Positions 1-4,954 of a stretch of 5,632 nucleotides of DNA are shown piece by piece. Made by a program: the position numbers and the translations under genes. The DNA is from an uncultured Clostridia bacterium (lineage in GTDB: Bacteria; Bacillota; Clostridia; Oscillospirales; Acutalibacteraceae): assembly GCA_946186535.1 (NCBI GenBank), contig CAMHNT010000146.1, positions 1 through 5,632 on the forward strand. The letters are read 5' to 3'. Below the pieces are notes generated by a model. It was given only the letters and a program-made list of their open reading frames with translations, was not told where the DNA came from and searched no databases. Each line of letters starts with the position of its first letter. Within the stretch, counting starts at the first letter, position 1.

Positions 1-20
1 AGCCCTCTGCAAGGGGTGAA

Positions 21-51
21 TTCAAAAACAGTCCGGTGGACTGTTTTTGAA
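21..51. terminator. Long perfect hairpin, bidirectional terminator-like
   Basis: Bases 21-34 pair perfectly with 38-51, giving a 14-bp stem closed by a 3-base GGT loop. The stem has a GC core (CAGTCC/GGACTG) flanked by A5 on the left and T5 on the right. That layout suits an intrinsic terminator read from either strand, and an upstream gene outside the window could end here. A dispersed palindromic repeat is an equally plausible reading, because a second hairpin follows directly at 54-80. The pairing is seen directly; the function is inferred. Confidence 0.55.
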
Positions 52-53
52 GA

Positions 54-80
54 GGGGACGCTCTGGCAGAGAGTGTCCCC
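54..80. repeat. Second hairpin of a tandem pair
   Basis: Bases 54-64 (GGGGACGCTCT) pair with 70-80 through 11 positions, including one G-T wobble, around a 5-base loop. It lies 2 bases after the 21-51 hairpin and has no T-run after it, so it is less terminator-like. A weak third stem (3-6 with 12-15) precedes the pair. The group of adjacent palindromes resembles an intergenic palindromic repeat unit whose left part may be cut by the window edge. I cannot confirm copies elsewhere. Confidence 0.45.
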
Positions 81-162
81 TTGAGAACGAGGATTTTGGT
101 TTACAATAAAATTCAGATGAAAATTAGTGTTGTTTGTTATAACTTGTTTGTCGGATAATAAA

Positions 163-191
163 TTGGTATTATATTGGTTTTTACATATAAT
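163..191 (+). promoter_or_regulatory. Sigma-A-type promoter
   Basis: A perfect -10 box TATAAT at 186-191 is preceded, after a 17-base spacer, by TTGGTA at 163-168 (4 of 6 matches to TTGACA). The surroundings are very AT-rich. Transcription would start near 197-199, just inside the left terminal repeat of the element at 193-480. A weaker candidate lies just upstream (TTGTTT at 130-135, GATAAT at 154-159, 18-base spacer). This is the best promoter seen upstream of the ATPase genes, but a terminator-like hairpin at 246-270 lies between it and the first gene. Whether it drives the operon is therefore unclear. Confidence 0.55.
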
Positions 192-245
192 ACTATAAAT
201 GAGAAAGTCGATTAGAAGATAGTTAAAGCGACCAAAAAGTTTTAT

Positions 246-270
246 AAAAATGCCGTAAAACGGCATTTTT
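246..270. terminator. Intrinsic terminator-like hairpin inside the leader element
   Basis: AAAAATGCCGT (246-256) pairs with ACGGCATTTTT (260-270) through 11 bp around an AAA loop. The GC-containing stem ends in a T5 run on the + strand, with A5 on the other side, so it could end transcription in either direction. It lies about 50 bases after the start predicted for the 163-191 promoter and 290 bases before the first ATPase gene. It could attenuate operon transcription or make a short leader RNA. Confidence 0.58.
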
Positions 271-297
271 AAGGGGGAACGAAAAGTTAAGGGCTTC

Positions 298-314
298 GTA
301 CCCCAAGGGCACTT
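298..314. repeat. 17-bp direct repeat, copy 1
   Basis: GTACCCCAAGGGCACTT occurs here and, without mismatch, at 371-387, 73 bases downstream. Both copies fall where the related element at 3960-4095 lacks sequence, so they look like a small module inserted twice into the larger element. Confidence 0.7.
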
Positions 315-370
315 GGCTTCGCCGGCGCAACTTAAAATCCCACCAAAGGCTCTGCCTTTGGAATCCGCCA

Positions 371-387
371 GTACCCCAAGGGCACTT
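371..387. repeat. 17-bp direct repeat, copy 2
   Basis: This is an exact second copy of GTACCCCAAGGGCACTT. Both copies have a CTTCG-type stretch next to them (293-297 and 315-321 around copy 1, 388-393 after copy 2), so the repeated unit may be somewhat longer than the perfect core. Confidence 0.7.
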
Positions 388-491
388 CCTTCGGGGCGCC
401 TTTTGAAAAAAGCTGGGCAAAAACTTTAACGGTCCTCTTTCAAGCTTTTTTGTGTAATTTTCAAAATTTCTCATTTATAGAATAATAGATT

Positions 492-514
492 TGTTCCGTT
501 TTAACGGCGGAACA
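492..514 (+). other. Alternative small hairpins in the operon leader
   Basis: TGTTCCG (492-498) can pair with CGGAACA (508-514). The bases in between also allow a competing 5-bp stem, 496-500 with 503-507. The two folds exclude each other. This sits 47 bases upstream of the first gene's start. No T-run follows, so it is not a terminator. It could be a simple leader structure or chance. Confidence 0.3.
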
Positions 515-545
515 CAATCCGAAAAAAGCAATTCAATTGTGGCTC

Positions 546-553
546 AAAGGAGG
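546..553 (+). promoter_or_regulatory. Ribosome binding site of the first ATPase gene
   Basis: AAAGGAGG is a near-perfect Shine-Dalgarno sequence, 7 bases before ATG at 561. It rules out an in-frame TTG start at 537, which lies upstream of this site. Confidence 0.85.
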
Positions 554-560
554 CGAAACG

Positions 561-878
561 ATGGACGATATTATCAGCAAAATTTTGCAGATGGATGAAA
601 CCACCCGAAAAATGGAAGATGAGGCACAGGCAGAAAAAATCGCTTCGAGAGAAGAGGTTAAGAAGAAGTATCAGGAAGTTTATGACGACTATCTCAGCAA
701 AGCGAGAACTCACATTGAGGAGTACAAAGCTTCGGCTCAGAAAACTTCCGACGAAAACTGGAAGAAAACCGAAAAGTATTACAGCGACGTTTCAAAAGCC
801 CTTGAAAAGAAATTCAGGGATCATAAGGAAAAATGGATCAATGATATTGTCAGCGGAGTGCTGAACTACAACAGCTGA
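561..878 (+). CDS. V-type ATPase subunit G/H-like peripheral stalk protein
   Basis: This 105-residue soluble protein is almost wholly charged and helical. From about residue 12 to 95 it is rich in Glu, Lys, Arg, Asp and Gln with few hydrophobic positions, as expected for a long coiled coil. It has no signal peptide and no membrane segment. As the first gene of the operon, 43 bases before subunit C, it fits the G/H-type subunit (NtpF in Enterococcus hirae) that pairs with subunit E. These pairs form the peripheral stalks linking the catalytic head to subunit I. Family members are about 100-120 residues long and diverge strongly, so the assignment rests on size, composition and position rather than on a diagnostic motif. 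The start at 561 is set by the AAAGGAGG site. Alternative: an unrelated coiled-coil accessory protein specific to the lineage. Confidence 0.75.
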   Translation: MDDIISKILQMDETTRKMEDEAQAEKIASREEVKKKYQEVYDDYLSKARTHIEEYKASAQKTSDENWKKTEKYYSDVSKALEKKFRDHKEKWINDIVSGVLNYNS

Positions 879-908
879 TCTATTTTTGTTATGGTATCAT
901 TTTGAAAC

Positions 909-915
909 GGAGGTG
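909..915 (+). promoter_or_regulatory. Ribosome binding site of ntpC
   Basis: GGAGGTG lies 6 bases before ATG at 922. It selects that start over an in-frame TTG at 886, which has no ribosome binding site and would overlap this one. Confidence 0.82.
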
Positions 916-921
916 GCAGAT

Positions 922-1959
922 ATGGGTTCTTCAAAATCTGCGAATGCAGTCCTCGCAAAAGCCCGTGCCAAATACGGCAGAAGGCTCACCGAAAAGGACT
1001 ACACAAATCTTCTTTCCTGCAAGAGCGTTGCTGAGGTTGTGACATATCTCAAAAACAACACCTACTATGAAACTGTCCTGAAAAAAGTAAACGAAAGAGA
1101 GATTCACAGAGGTCAGCTTGAGGTTATTCTGAAGCAGAAGCTCTTTGAGGATTTTTATTCATTGTGTCTTTATACAAAGGGTTCGGGAGAATATTTTGCG
1201 CAGTTCATTCTTCAGAGGGATGAGATAGAGCAGATCATTCATTTCCTGACGCTTCTTTCATCAAACAGCACACAGGAATATATATTTTCAATGCCGACTT
1301 ACTTTTCACAGCATACGTCAATAAACCTTTCAAGTCTTTCACGCGCGAGAGATTACGATCAGTTCTTCGCCTGCTTTGCGGGAACGCCGTATGAACCGAT
1401 CCTCGCCGAGTTCAGACCGAAAAAAGGTGAGAAAGTCAATATTGCGAGAGTAGAGGATAAGCTTTACAAATTCTGTTACAGGAATCTCTACACCTCGATT
1501 GAAAAGTATTCGTCGGGCGCCGAAAAAAAGGCATTGCTCGCAATGTTCGATCAGATAATAGACTATCTGAATTTTGTCCGTGTGTTCAGACTTAAAAAGT
1601 ATTTCCACGAATCCCCCGAAACAACGGCAAGCTTTCTGTTTCCTTACGGAACTTTAAGCAGCAAGACCAGAAAGAAGCTCTGTGCGGCAACTACCAGCGC
1701 AGAAGTTTTTGAGGCGGTCAAGGATACTTCCTTCGGCAGAAATCTGAGCAGGCTTGAATATGTTTATGCGGGTGATATATACAGAGTAGGTCTGTTCAGA
1801 GTGACTAAGAAGAATATTCATTTTTCGAGTTTTCCGCTTGTGGTTATGCTTTCGTATGTTTTTGTCATGCAGACTGAGTACAGCAATATAGTAAGCATAA
1901 TCGAGGGCGCAAGATATAATGTTGATTCTTCGAAGATCGAAGCACTTATTATCACATAA
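922..1959 (+). CDS. ntpC: V-type ATP synthase subunit C
   Basis: This 345-residue protein is of the AC39/subunit C (subunit d) family, usually about 330-350 residues. The subunit is a funnel-shaped cytoplasmic protein that sits on the K ring and couples the central rotor (D-F) to it. The N-terminal part shows the family's start: Asn near residue 8, the KYGRRLTEKDYTNLL stretch at about 17-31, and a short helix with LKNNTYYE. The C-terminal 34 residues (312-345) carry the recognisable TEY.NI..IIEGARYNVD segment, matching the family's E..NI..I.EG.R motif. The bulk is all-helical with no membrane segments or signal peptide. It lies 43 bases after the G-like gene and 37 before subunit I. The middle of the protein is too diverged for me to align from memory. 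Confidence 0.9.
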   Translation: MGSSKSANAVLAKARAKYGRRLTEKDYTNLLSCKSVAEVVTYLKNNTYYETVLKKVNEREIHRGQLEVILKQKLFEDFYSLCLYTKGSGEYFAQFILQRDEIEQIIHFLTLLSSNSTQEYIFSMPTYFSQHTSINLSSLSRARDYDQFFACFAGTPYEPILAEFRPKKGEKVNIARVEDKLYKFCYRNLYTSIEKYSSGAEKKALLAMFDQIIDYLNFVRVFRLKKYFHESPETTASFLFPYGTLSSKTRKKLCAATTSAEVFEAVKDTSFGRNLSRLEYVYAGDIYRVGLFRVTKKNIHFSSFPLVVMLSYVFVMQTEYSNIVSIIEGARYNVDSSKIEALIIT

Positions 1960-1984
1960 TTCTATTTAAATTTTTTAGTCAAAA

Positions 1985-1990
1985 GAGGTG
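1985..1990 (+). promoter_or_regulatory. Ribosome binding site supporting a TTG start of ntpI
   Basis: GAGGTG (within AAAAGAGGTGG, 1981-1991) lies 6 bases before TTG at 1997. An in-frame GTG at 1988 overlaps this site and cannot be the start. The next in-frame ATG (2012) lies inside the conserved N-terminus. Confidence 0.78.
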
Positions 1991-1996
1991 GAATTC

Positions 1997-3925
1997 TTGG
2001 CTATTGCAAAAATGAAATGTCTGAGGATAATCGGACTTCAGGATAAGCTCTATGAAGCTGCGGAAGCGCTCGTCGAAACGAAGAGCTTTCAGCCTGACGA
2101 CCCGATGAATTTTCACTCGGACATTAAAATGTTTATCCCCTTCCAGGCGGCTAATCCCTACAGCGAAACGATCGACAGGTTCAATTCAGCGCTTGATTCA
2201 TGCTCGATAAAATGTAAGCTTGTTGATGTTTCAGGAAGAGAGTTTGACGAAAAAACCGCCGAGGAGGTCGACAGAACCGCCGAGAAGCTGGCGGAATATG
2301 CCGACAGGGAGCTTTCGCTCGAAAGCAGGATAGGGGACTGCAAAAGAAATATCGAACAGATCGAGCACTTCCTGAGTCTTGATCTGGAAATCGACAAGCT
2401 GAATCAGTGCCGCTACATCAAAGCGAATTTCGGAAAGCTTCCGAAGCAAAGCTTTGAAAAAATGCAGGACTACAGCGACAATCCGTTCGTGATTTTCTTT
2501 CCGTATTCTCACGACGACGATTATTACTGGGGTCTCTATCTCTCGCCGATTTCAAACAGCGACGACGTTGACAGGATTTTTTCAAGTCTTTACTTTGAAA
2601 GCTGCGGTGTTCTCGATCTGAACGGCACTCCGGAGCAGTACTACAAAGAACAGAAAGAGCTTCTTCCGAAGCTTCGTCAGGAACTTGAAAACACAAAAGC
2701 CGAGCTTGAACAGTTCAGAAGTTCAAAGCAGGACGATCTGAATTTCTATCACAGCTTCTTCACCGAGCTTCAGAAAAAATTTGATATTATGTCGAAGGCG
2801 GTAACCTACAACAAAAGCTTCGTCATAGTCGGCTGGGTAACCGAAGAGACGTCAAAAGAGGTTGCGGAGAAGCTCACCAAGATATATTCGGTTGAGTGTA
2901 CGCTTACAAACGGAAAAAGCGAGCTCATGCATTCGCCTCCGGTCAAGCTCAAAAACAACTTCTTCACGAAGGGATTTGAGTTCTACACGGAGATGTACGG
3001 TCTGCCGAACTACAACGAGTTTGACCCGACAACCTTCATCGCAATTACCTATACGATACTTTTCGGTATCATGTTCGGCGACGTCGGTCACGGACTCATG
3101 GTCATGCTTTTCGGCATATTCATGAAGAAAAAGAAAAATCCGCTCGGTTCGATTCTCATTCCGTGTGGTATTTCGGGAACGATATTCGGATTTGTTTACG
3201 GTTCCGTTTTCGGATTCGAGGAAGCTCTCAATCCGCTGTACAAAGCACTGTTCGGACTTGACGAAAAGCCGATCAGCGTTATGGAACCTGCTACTACGAA
3301 CAATATTATTTATCTTGCGGTGGGCATAGGTATTGTGCTTGTAACGCTTGCCATTATTCTCAATATTATCGTGTCTTTCAAGATGCACGACAAAGAAAAT
3401 GCGGTATTCGGAAACAACGGAATTGCAGGATTGGTGTTCTACGCTGCAGTGGTTGCGGCGCTTGTTTCGCAGATGATTCTTGGAGTTAAGCTTGCCAACC
3501 CGGTATATATAATATGCCTGATCGCTGTTCCGCTTCTCCTGATTTTTCTCAAGGAGCCTCTCGGAAAGCTTTCCGAAGGCAAAAAGGACTGGAAGCCCGA
3601 AAGCTGGGGCGGCTACTGCGTTCAGAACTTCTTTGAACTCTTCGAGGTTCTTCTGAGTTATGTAACAAATACGATGTCATTCCTTCGTGTCGGCGCATTC
3701 GTTCTCGTTCACGCAGGTATGATGGAGGTTGTATTCACGCTTGCGAATATGTCGAGCGGCGTGGTATATGTGCTTATTGTTATTATCGGAAACATCTTCG
3801 TAATGGCTCTCGAGGCATTGCTTGTTTGTATTCAGGTATTGAGACTTGAGTTCTATGAGATGTTCGGAAGATTCTACAAGGGCGACGGCAGAGCCTACAA
3901 GCCTGTCAGCGCACTCAGTGAATAA
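1997..3925 (+). CDS. ntpI: V-type ATP synthase subunit I (membrane stator, subunit a homologue)
   Basis: At 642 residues this is the usual length for bacterial subunit I. It starts at TTG and reads MAIAKMKCLRIIG, typical of the family. Residues 1 to about 335 form the cytoplasmic arm that binds the peripheral stalks, including charged coiled-coil stretches near 85-125 and 210-250. Residues from about 345 onward form the membrane domain with about eight hydrophobic segments (roughly 346-361, 363-377, 383-404, 435-461, 475-496, 501-518, 548-582, 588-616). The stator arginines that release ions from the K-ring carboxylates are visible. R564 lies in MSFLRVGAF, the counterpart of the family's SYLRL motif, and R616 lies in QVLRLEFYE at the end of the last segment. 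E550 and E606 sit at conserved acidic positions nearby. The GDVGHG motif lies at 361-366. The gene ends 208 bases before ntpK, an unusually wide gap for this operon. Confidence 0.96.
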   Translation: MAIAKMKCLRIIGLQDKLYEAAEALVETKSFQPDDPMNFHSDIKMFIPFQAANPYSETIDRFNSALDSCSIKCKLVDVSGREFDEKTAEEVDRTAEKLAEYADRELSLESRIGDCKRNIEQIEHFLSLDLEIDKLNQCRYIKANFGKLPKQSFEKMQDYSDNPFVIFFPYSHDDDYYWGLYLSPISNSDDVDRIFSSLYFESCGVLDLNGTPEQYYKEQKELLPKLRQELENTKAELEQFRSSKQDDLNFYHSFFTELQKKFDIMSKAVTYNKSFVIVGWVTEETSKEVAEKLTKIYSVECTLTNGKSELMHSPPVKLKNNFFTKGFEFYTEMYGLPNYNEFDPTTFIAITYTILFGIMFGDVGHGLMVMLFGIFMKKKKNPLGSILIPCGISGTIFGFVYGSVFGFEEALNPLYKALFGLDEKPISVMEPATTNNIIYLAVGIGIVLVTLAIILNIIVSFKMHDKENAVFGNNGIAGLVFYAAVVAALVSQMILGVKLANPVYIICLIAVPLLLIFLKEPLGKLSEGKKDWKPESWGGYCVQNFFELFEVLLSYVTNTMSFLRVGAFVLVHAGMMEVVFTLANMSSGVVYVLIVIIGNIFVMALEALLVCIQVLRLEFYEMFGRFYKGDGRAYKPVSALSE

Positions 3926-3997
3926 GAACCTTTTTGTTTGGGTTTAGCTTTATTCTTTACTATGAATGAGCGAATTTTAAAGCTGCAAAAAAGGTTC
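3926..3997 (+). other. Long imperfect hairpin directly after the ntpI stop
   Basis: GAACCTTTTT (3926-3935), which begins at the base after the TAA stop, pairs perfectly with AAAAAGGTTC (3988-3997). Inside, AGCTTTA (3946-3952) pairs with TAAAGCT (3978-3984), making one nested long stem. No T-run follows on the + strand, so it is not a classical terminator. It could protect the upstream mRNA end or mark a processing site. Its right half overlaps the repeat element at 3960-4095. Confidence 0.5.
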
Positions 3998-4095
3998 TTA
4001 GAGAGTAACAGTAAAGTTTTTGTCCGGCTTTTTTCAAAAAGCCGGCGGTTTCCAAAGGCAGAGCCTTTGGCGGGTTTTAAGGGCAGAGCCCTTAA
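3960..4095 (+). repeat. Hairpin-rich repeat related (inverted) to the 193-480 element
   Basis: Read on the + strand, this matches the minus strand of 193-480. It opens with CTATGAATGAG (compare CTATAAATGAG at the other element's end) and continues through AAAGTTTTTG, CTTTTTTCAAAA and CCAAAGGCAGAGCCTTTGG in the same order. It lacks the two 17-bp-repeat modules of the other copy and a convincing right terminal repeat: 4107-4120 matches only 9 of 14. It forms three successive hairpins: 4024-4033 with 4036-4045, 4052-4059 with 4063-4070, and 4077-4084 with 4088-4095. Each of the last two has an 8-bp stem and an AGA loop. It sits inside the operon between ntpI and ntpK. The open frames through it are spurious. 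It ends 38 bases before the ntpK start. Confidence 0.62.
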
Positions 4096-4118
4096 CGACG
4101 ATTTGTTTTATTGTATTT

Positions 4119-4125
4119 AGGAGGT
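4119..4125 (+). promoter_or_regulatory. Strong ribosome binding site of ntpK
   Basis: AGGAGGT is a strong Shine-Dalgarno sequence, 8 bases before ATG at 4134. It sets this start rather than an in-frame ATG at 4020, which lies within the repeat. A strong site fits a subunit needed in many copies per enzyme. Confidence 0.85.
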
Positions 4126-4133
4126 ACTTTATC

Positions 4134-4556
4134 ATGGAATTTGTATTACTTGCTATCCCGGTTATTTTTGGTGTTTCGTCTGTTTATCTCGCTAACAGAG
4201 CAGTTCAGAAGGGCTGCAAGAGAAAGAAAGCCTTGTATATGCAGATCGCTTCGTTCTGCGCTATATTCCTCGTATGCTTCCTCTGCCCAATGGTAGCAAG
4301 CGCTGCCGAGACAACAGAGGCAGCAGCACAGGCTGCAAGCTCAATGGGTATGGGTCTTATCGGTGCAGGTATCGCAACGGGTCTTTCCTGTATCGGCGGC
4401 GGTATCGCCGTAGGTTATGCCGCTCCTGCAGCTATCGGTGCAACAAGCGAAGATCCTAAGAACTTCGGTAAGTCTCTTATCTTCGTTGCGCTCGGCGAAG
4501 GTGTTGCACTTTACGGTATGCTCGTATCTATCCTTATTCTCTCCAAGCTCGGTTAA
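4134..4556 (+). CDS. ntpK: V-type ATP synthase subunit K (ion-carrying rotor ring proteolipid)
   Basis: This is a very hydrophobic protein of 140 residues. The C-terminal hairpin is the canonical c/K proteolipid. A Gly/Ala-rich helix at about 71-101 (GLIGAGIATGLSCIGGGIAVG) is followed by the polar loop TSEDPKNFGK (104-113), then a helix at 112-137 with the ion-binding carboxylate E122 in ALGEGVALYG. Such subunits assemble into the rotating membrane ring and pass H+ or Na+ to subunit I. The N-terminal half differs from the E. hirae type of four-helix K. It has two hydrophobic stretches (2-20 and 34-57) joined by a basic loop (NRAVQKGCKRKK), carries no carboxylate, and ends in VASAAE, a possible signal-peptidase site (cleavage after A57). 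Only one ion site per polypeptide is therefore expected. The K gene follows a hairpin-rich gap and has the strongest-looking ribosome binding site in the second half of the window. Confidence 0.93.
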   Translation: MEFVLLAIPVIFGVSSVYLANRAVQKGCKRKKALYMQIASFCAIFLVCFLCPMVASAAETTEAAAQAASSMGMGLIGAGIATGLSCIGGGIAVGYAAPAAIGATSEDPKNFGKSLIFVALGEGVALYGMLVSILILSKLG

Positions 4557-4570
4557 TCGTATCTTTCCGA

Positions 4571-4576
4571 AAAGGA
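4571..4576 (+). promoter_or_regulatory. Ribosome binding site of the subunit F gene (start ambiguous)
   Basis: AAAGGA lies 6 bases before an in-frame GTG at 4583 and 12 bases before ATG at 4589. The spacing favours GTG, which would add only Met-Asn to the protein. The family's usual N-terminus (MK.YLI.D) favours ATG. Confidence 0.5.
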
Positions 4577-4588
4577 ACGTGAGTGAAT

Positions 4589-4900
4589 ATGAAATTTTAT
4601 CTTATAAGCGACAACGTGGATACGCTCATGGGTATGCGGCTTTCGGGAATCGAGGGTGTTGTTATACATACTGAAGAAGAGGTAAAGAAAACTCTTAACG
4701 AGGTCATGCAGCGTTCCGATGTTGCGGTAGTTCTGATGACGGCGACTCTTGTGAATCTGTGTCCGGAAATGATAATGGACTACAAGATGAACAGACGTCA
4801 GCCGTTGATCGTAGAAATTCCTGACCGACACGGCAACGGACGTACAAGTGATTCCATCACGAAGTACGTTCACGATGCCATCGGCATAAAATTAGATTAA
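4589..4900 (+). CDS. ntpG: V-type ATP synthase subunit F (central rotor)
   Basis: This 103-residue soluble protein matches the 100-105 residues usual for bacterial subunit F (named NtpG in E. hirae, AtpF in archaeal naming). The subunit binds subunit D in the central shaft. The Rossmann-like core is visible: a first beta strand MKFYLISDN (1-9), then DTLMGMRLSGIEGV (11-24) corresponding to the family's D...GFRLAGI, the strand DVAVVLMT (44-51), and the motif QPLIVEIPDRHG (71-82), corresponding to the family's P.IV.IP. The C-terminal helix ends SITKYVHDAIGIKLD. No membrane segments are present. It lies 32 bases after ntpK and 54 before ntpE. The start is ATG 4589, or GTG 4583 with two more residues. 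Placing F between K and E differs from the E. hirae order, where F follows C. Confidence 0.93.
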   Translation: MKFYLISDNVDTLMGMRLSGIEGVVIHTEEEVKKTLNEVMQRSDVAVVLMTATLVNLCPEMIMDYKMNRRQPLIVEIPDRHGNGRTSDSITKYVHDAIGIKLD

Positions 4901-4939
4901 TGCAGGTGCTTTTGAAGCATCGGCATATATGTCAAGATT

Positions 4940-4944
4940 GGGAG
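4940..4944 (+). promoter_or_regulatory. Weak ribosome binding site of ntpE
   Basis: GGGAG lies 10 bases before ATG at 4955 and 4 bases before an in-frame TTG at 4949, so ATG is the better start. It is weaker than the sites of the first genes and of ntpK. Confidence 0.55.
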
Positions 4945-4954
4945 CGCATTGTTT

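Larger units (their letters stand above)
193..480 (-). mobile_element. MITE-like non-coding element with terminal inverted repeats
   Basis: This is a 288-base non-coding element. CTATAAATGAGAAA at 193-206 recurs as its exact reverse complement at 467-480, giving 14-bp perfect terminal inverted repeats. ATAATA lies directly to the left (187-192) and again one base beyond the right end (482-487), a possible target duplication, though the AT-rich flanks weaken this. Inside are a terminator-like hairpin (246-270), an 8-bp stem (343-350 with 354-361) and two copies of a 17-base direct repeat (298-314, 371-387). No transposase is encoded, so mobilisation would have to be in trans. A related sequence lies inverted in the subunit I-K gap: read on the minus strand, 401-427 matches 4013-4039 at 25 of 27 bases, and 331-369 matches 4044-4081 closely. 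An open frame on the minus strand here is judged spurious. Confidence 0.62.

Noticed and set aside
223..474. 83-codon open frame on the minus strand upstream of the operon
   Set aside because: It lies entirely inside the MITE-like element. Its peptide (FFQKA...GGFQRQSLW) is a translation of the hairpin repeats, and the same peptide stretch appears from the repeat at 4020-4080. It has no ribosome binding site or domain.
529..539. CAATTCAATTG palindrome just before the first ribosome binding site
   Set aside because: It is only 11 bases, AT-rich and with no partner site. That is too little to call an operator.
2852..3388. 178-codon open frame on the minus strand within ntpI
   Set aside because: It is antisense to a firmly identified subunit I gene. 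The His/Arg/Glu-rich translation has no recognisable domain, and no start signal is seen.
3938..4120. 60-codon open frame on the + strand between ntpI and ntpK
   Set aside because: It translates the repeat element (SKSRRFPKAEPLAGFKGRAL) and reads straight through its palindromes. No ribosome binding site precedes it, and it overlaps the ntpK ribosome binding site region.
4020..4133. 38-residue N-terminal extension of ntpK
   Set aside because: The extension is repeat-derived. The strong AGGAGGT at 4119-4125 places the start at 4134, which gives a family-like hydrophobic N-terminus.
4905..4921. Small hairpin (TGCTT-TTG-AAGCA core) between the subunit F and E genes
   Set aside because: Only 5 firm base pairs and no T-run. 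It is not distinguishable from chance.
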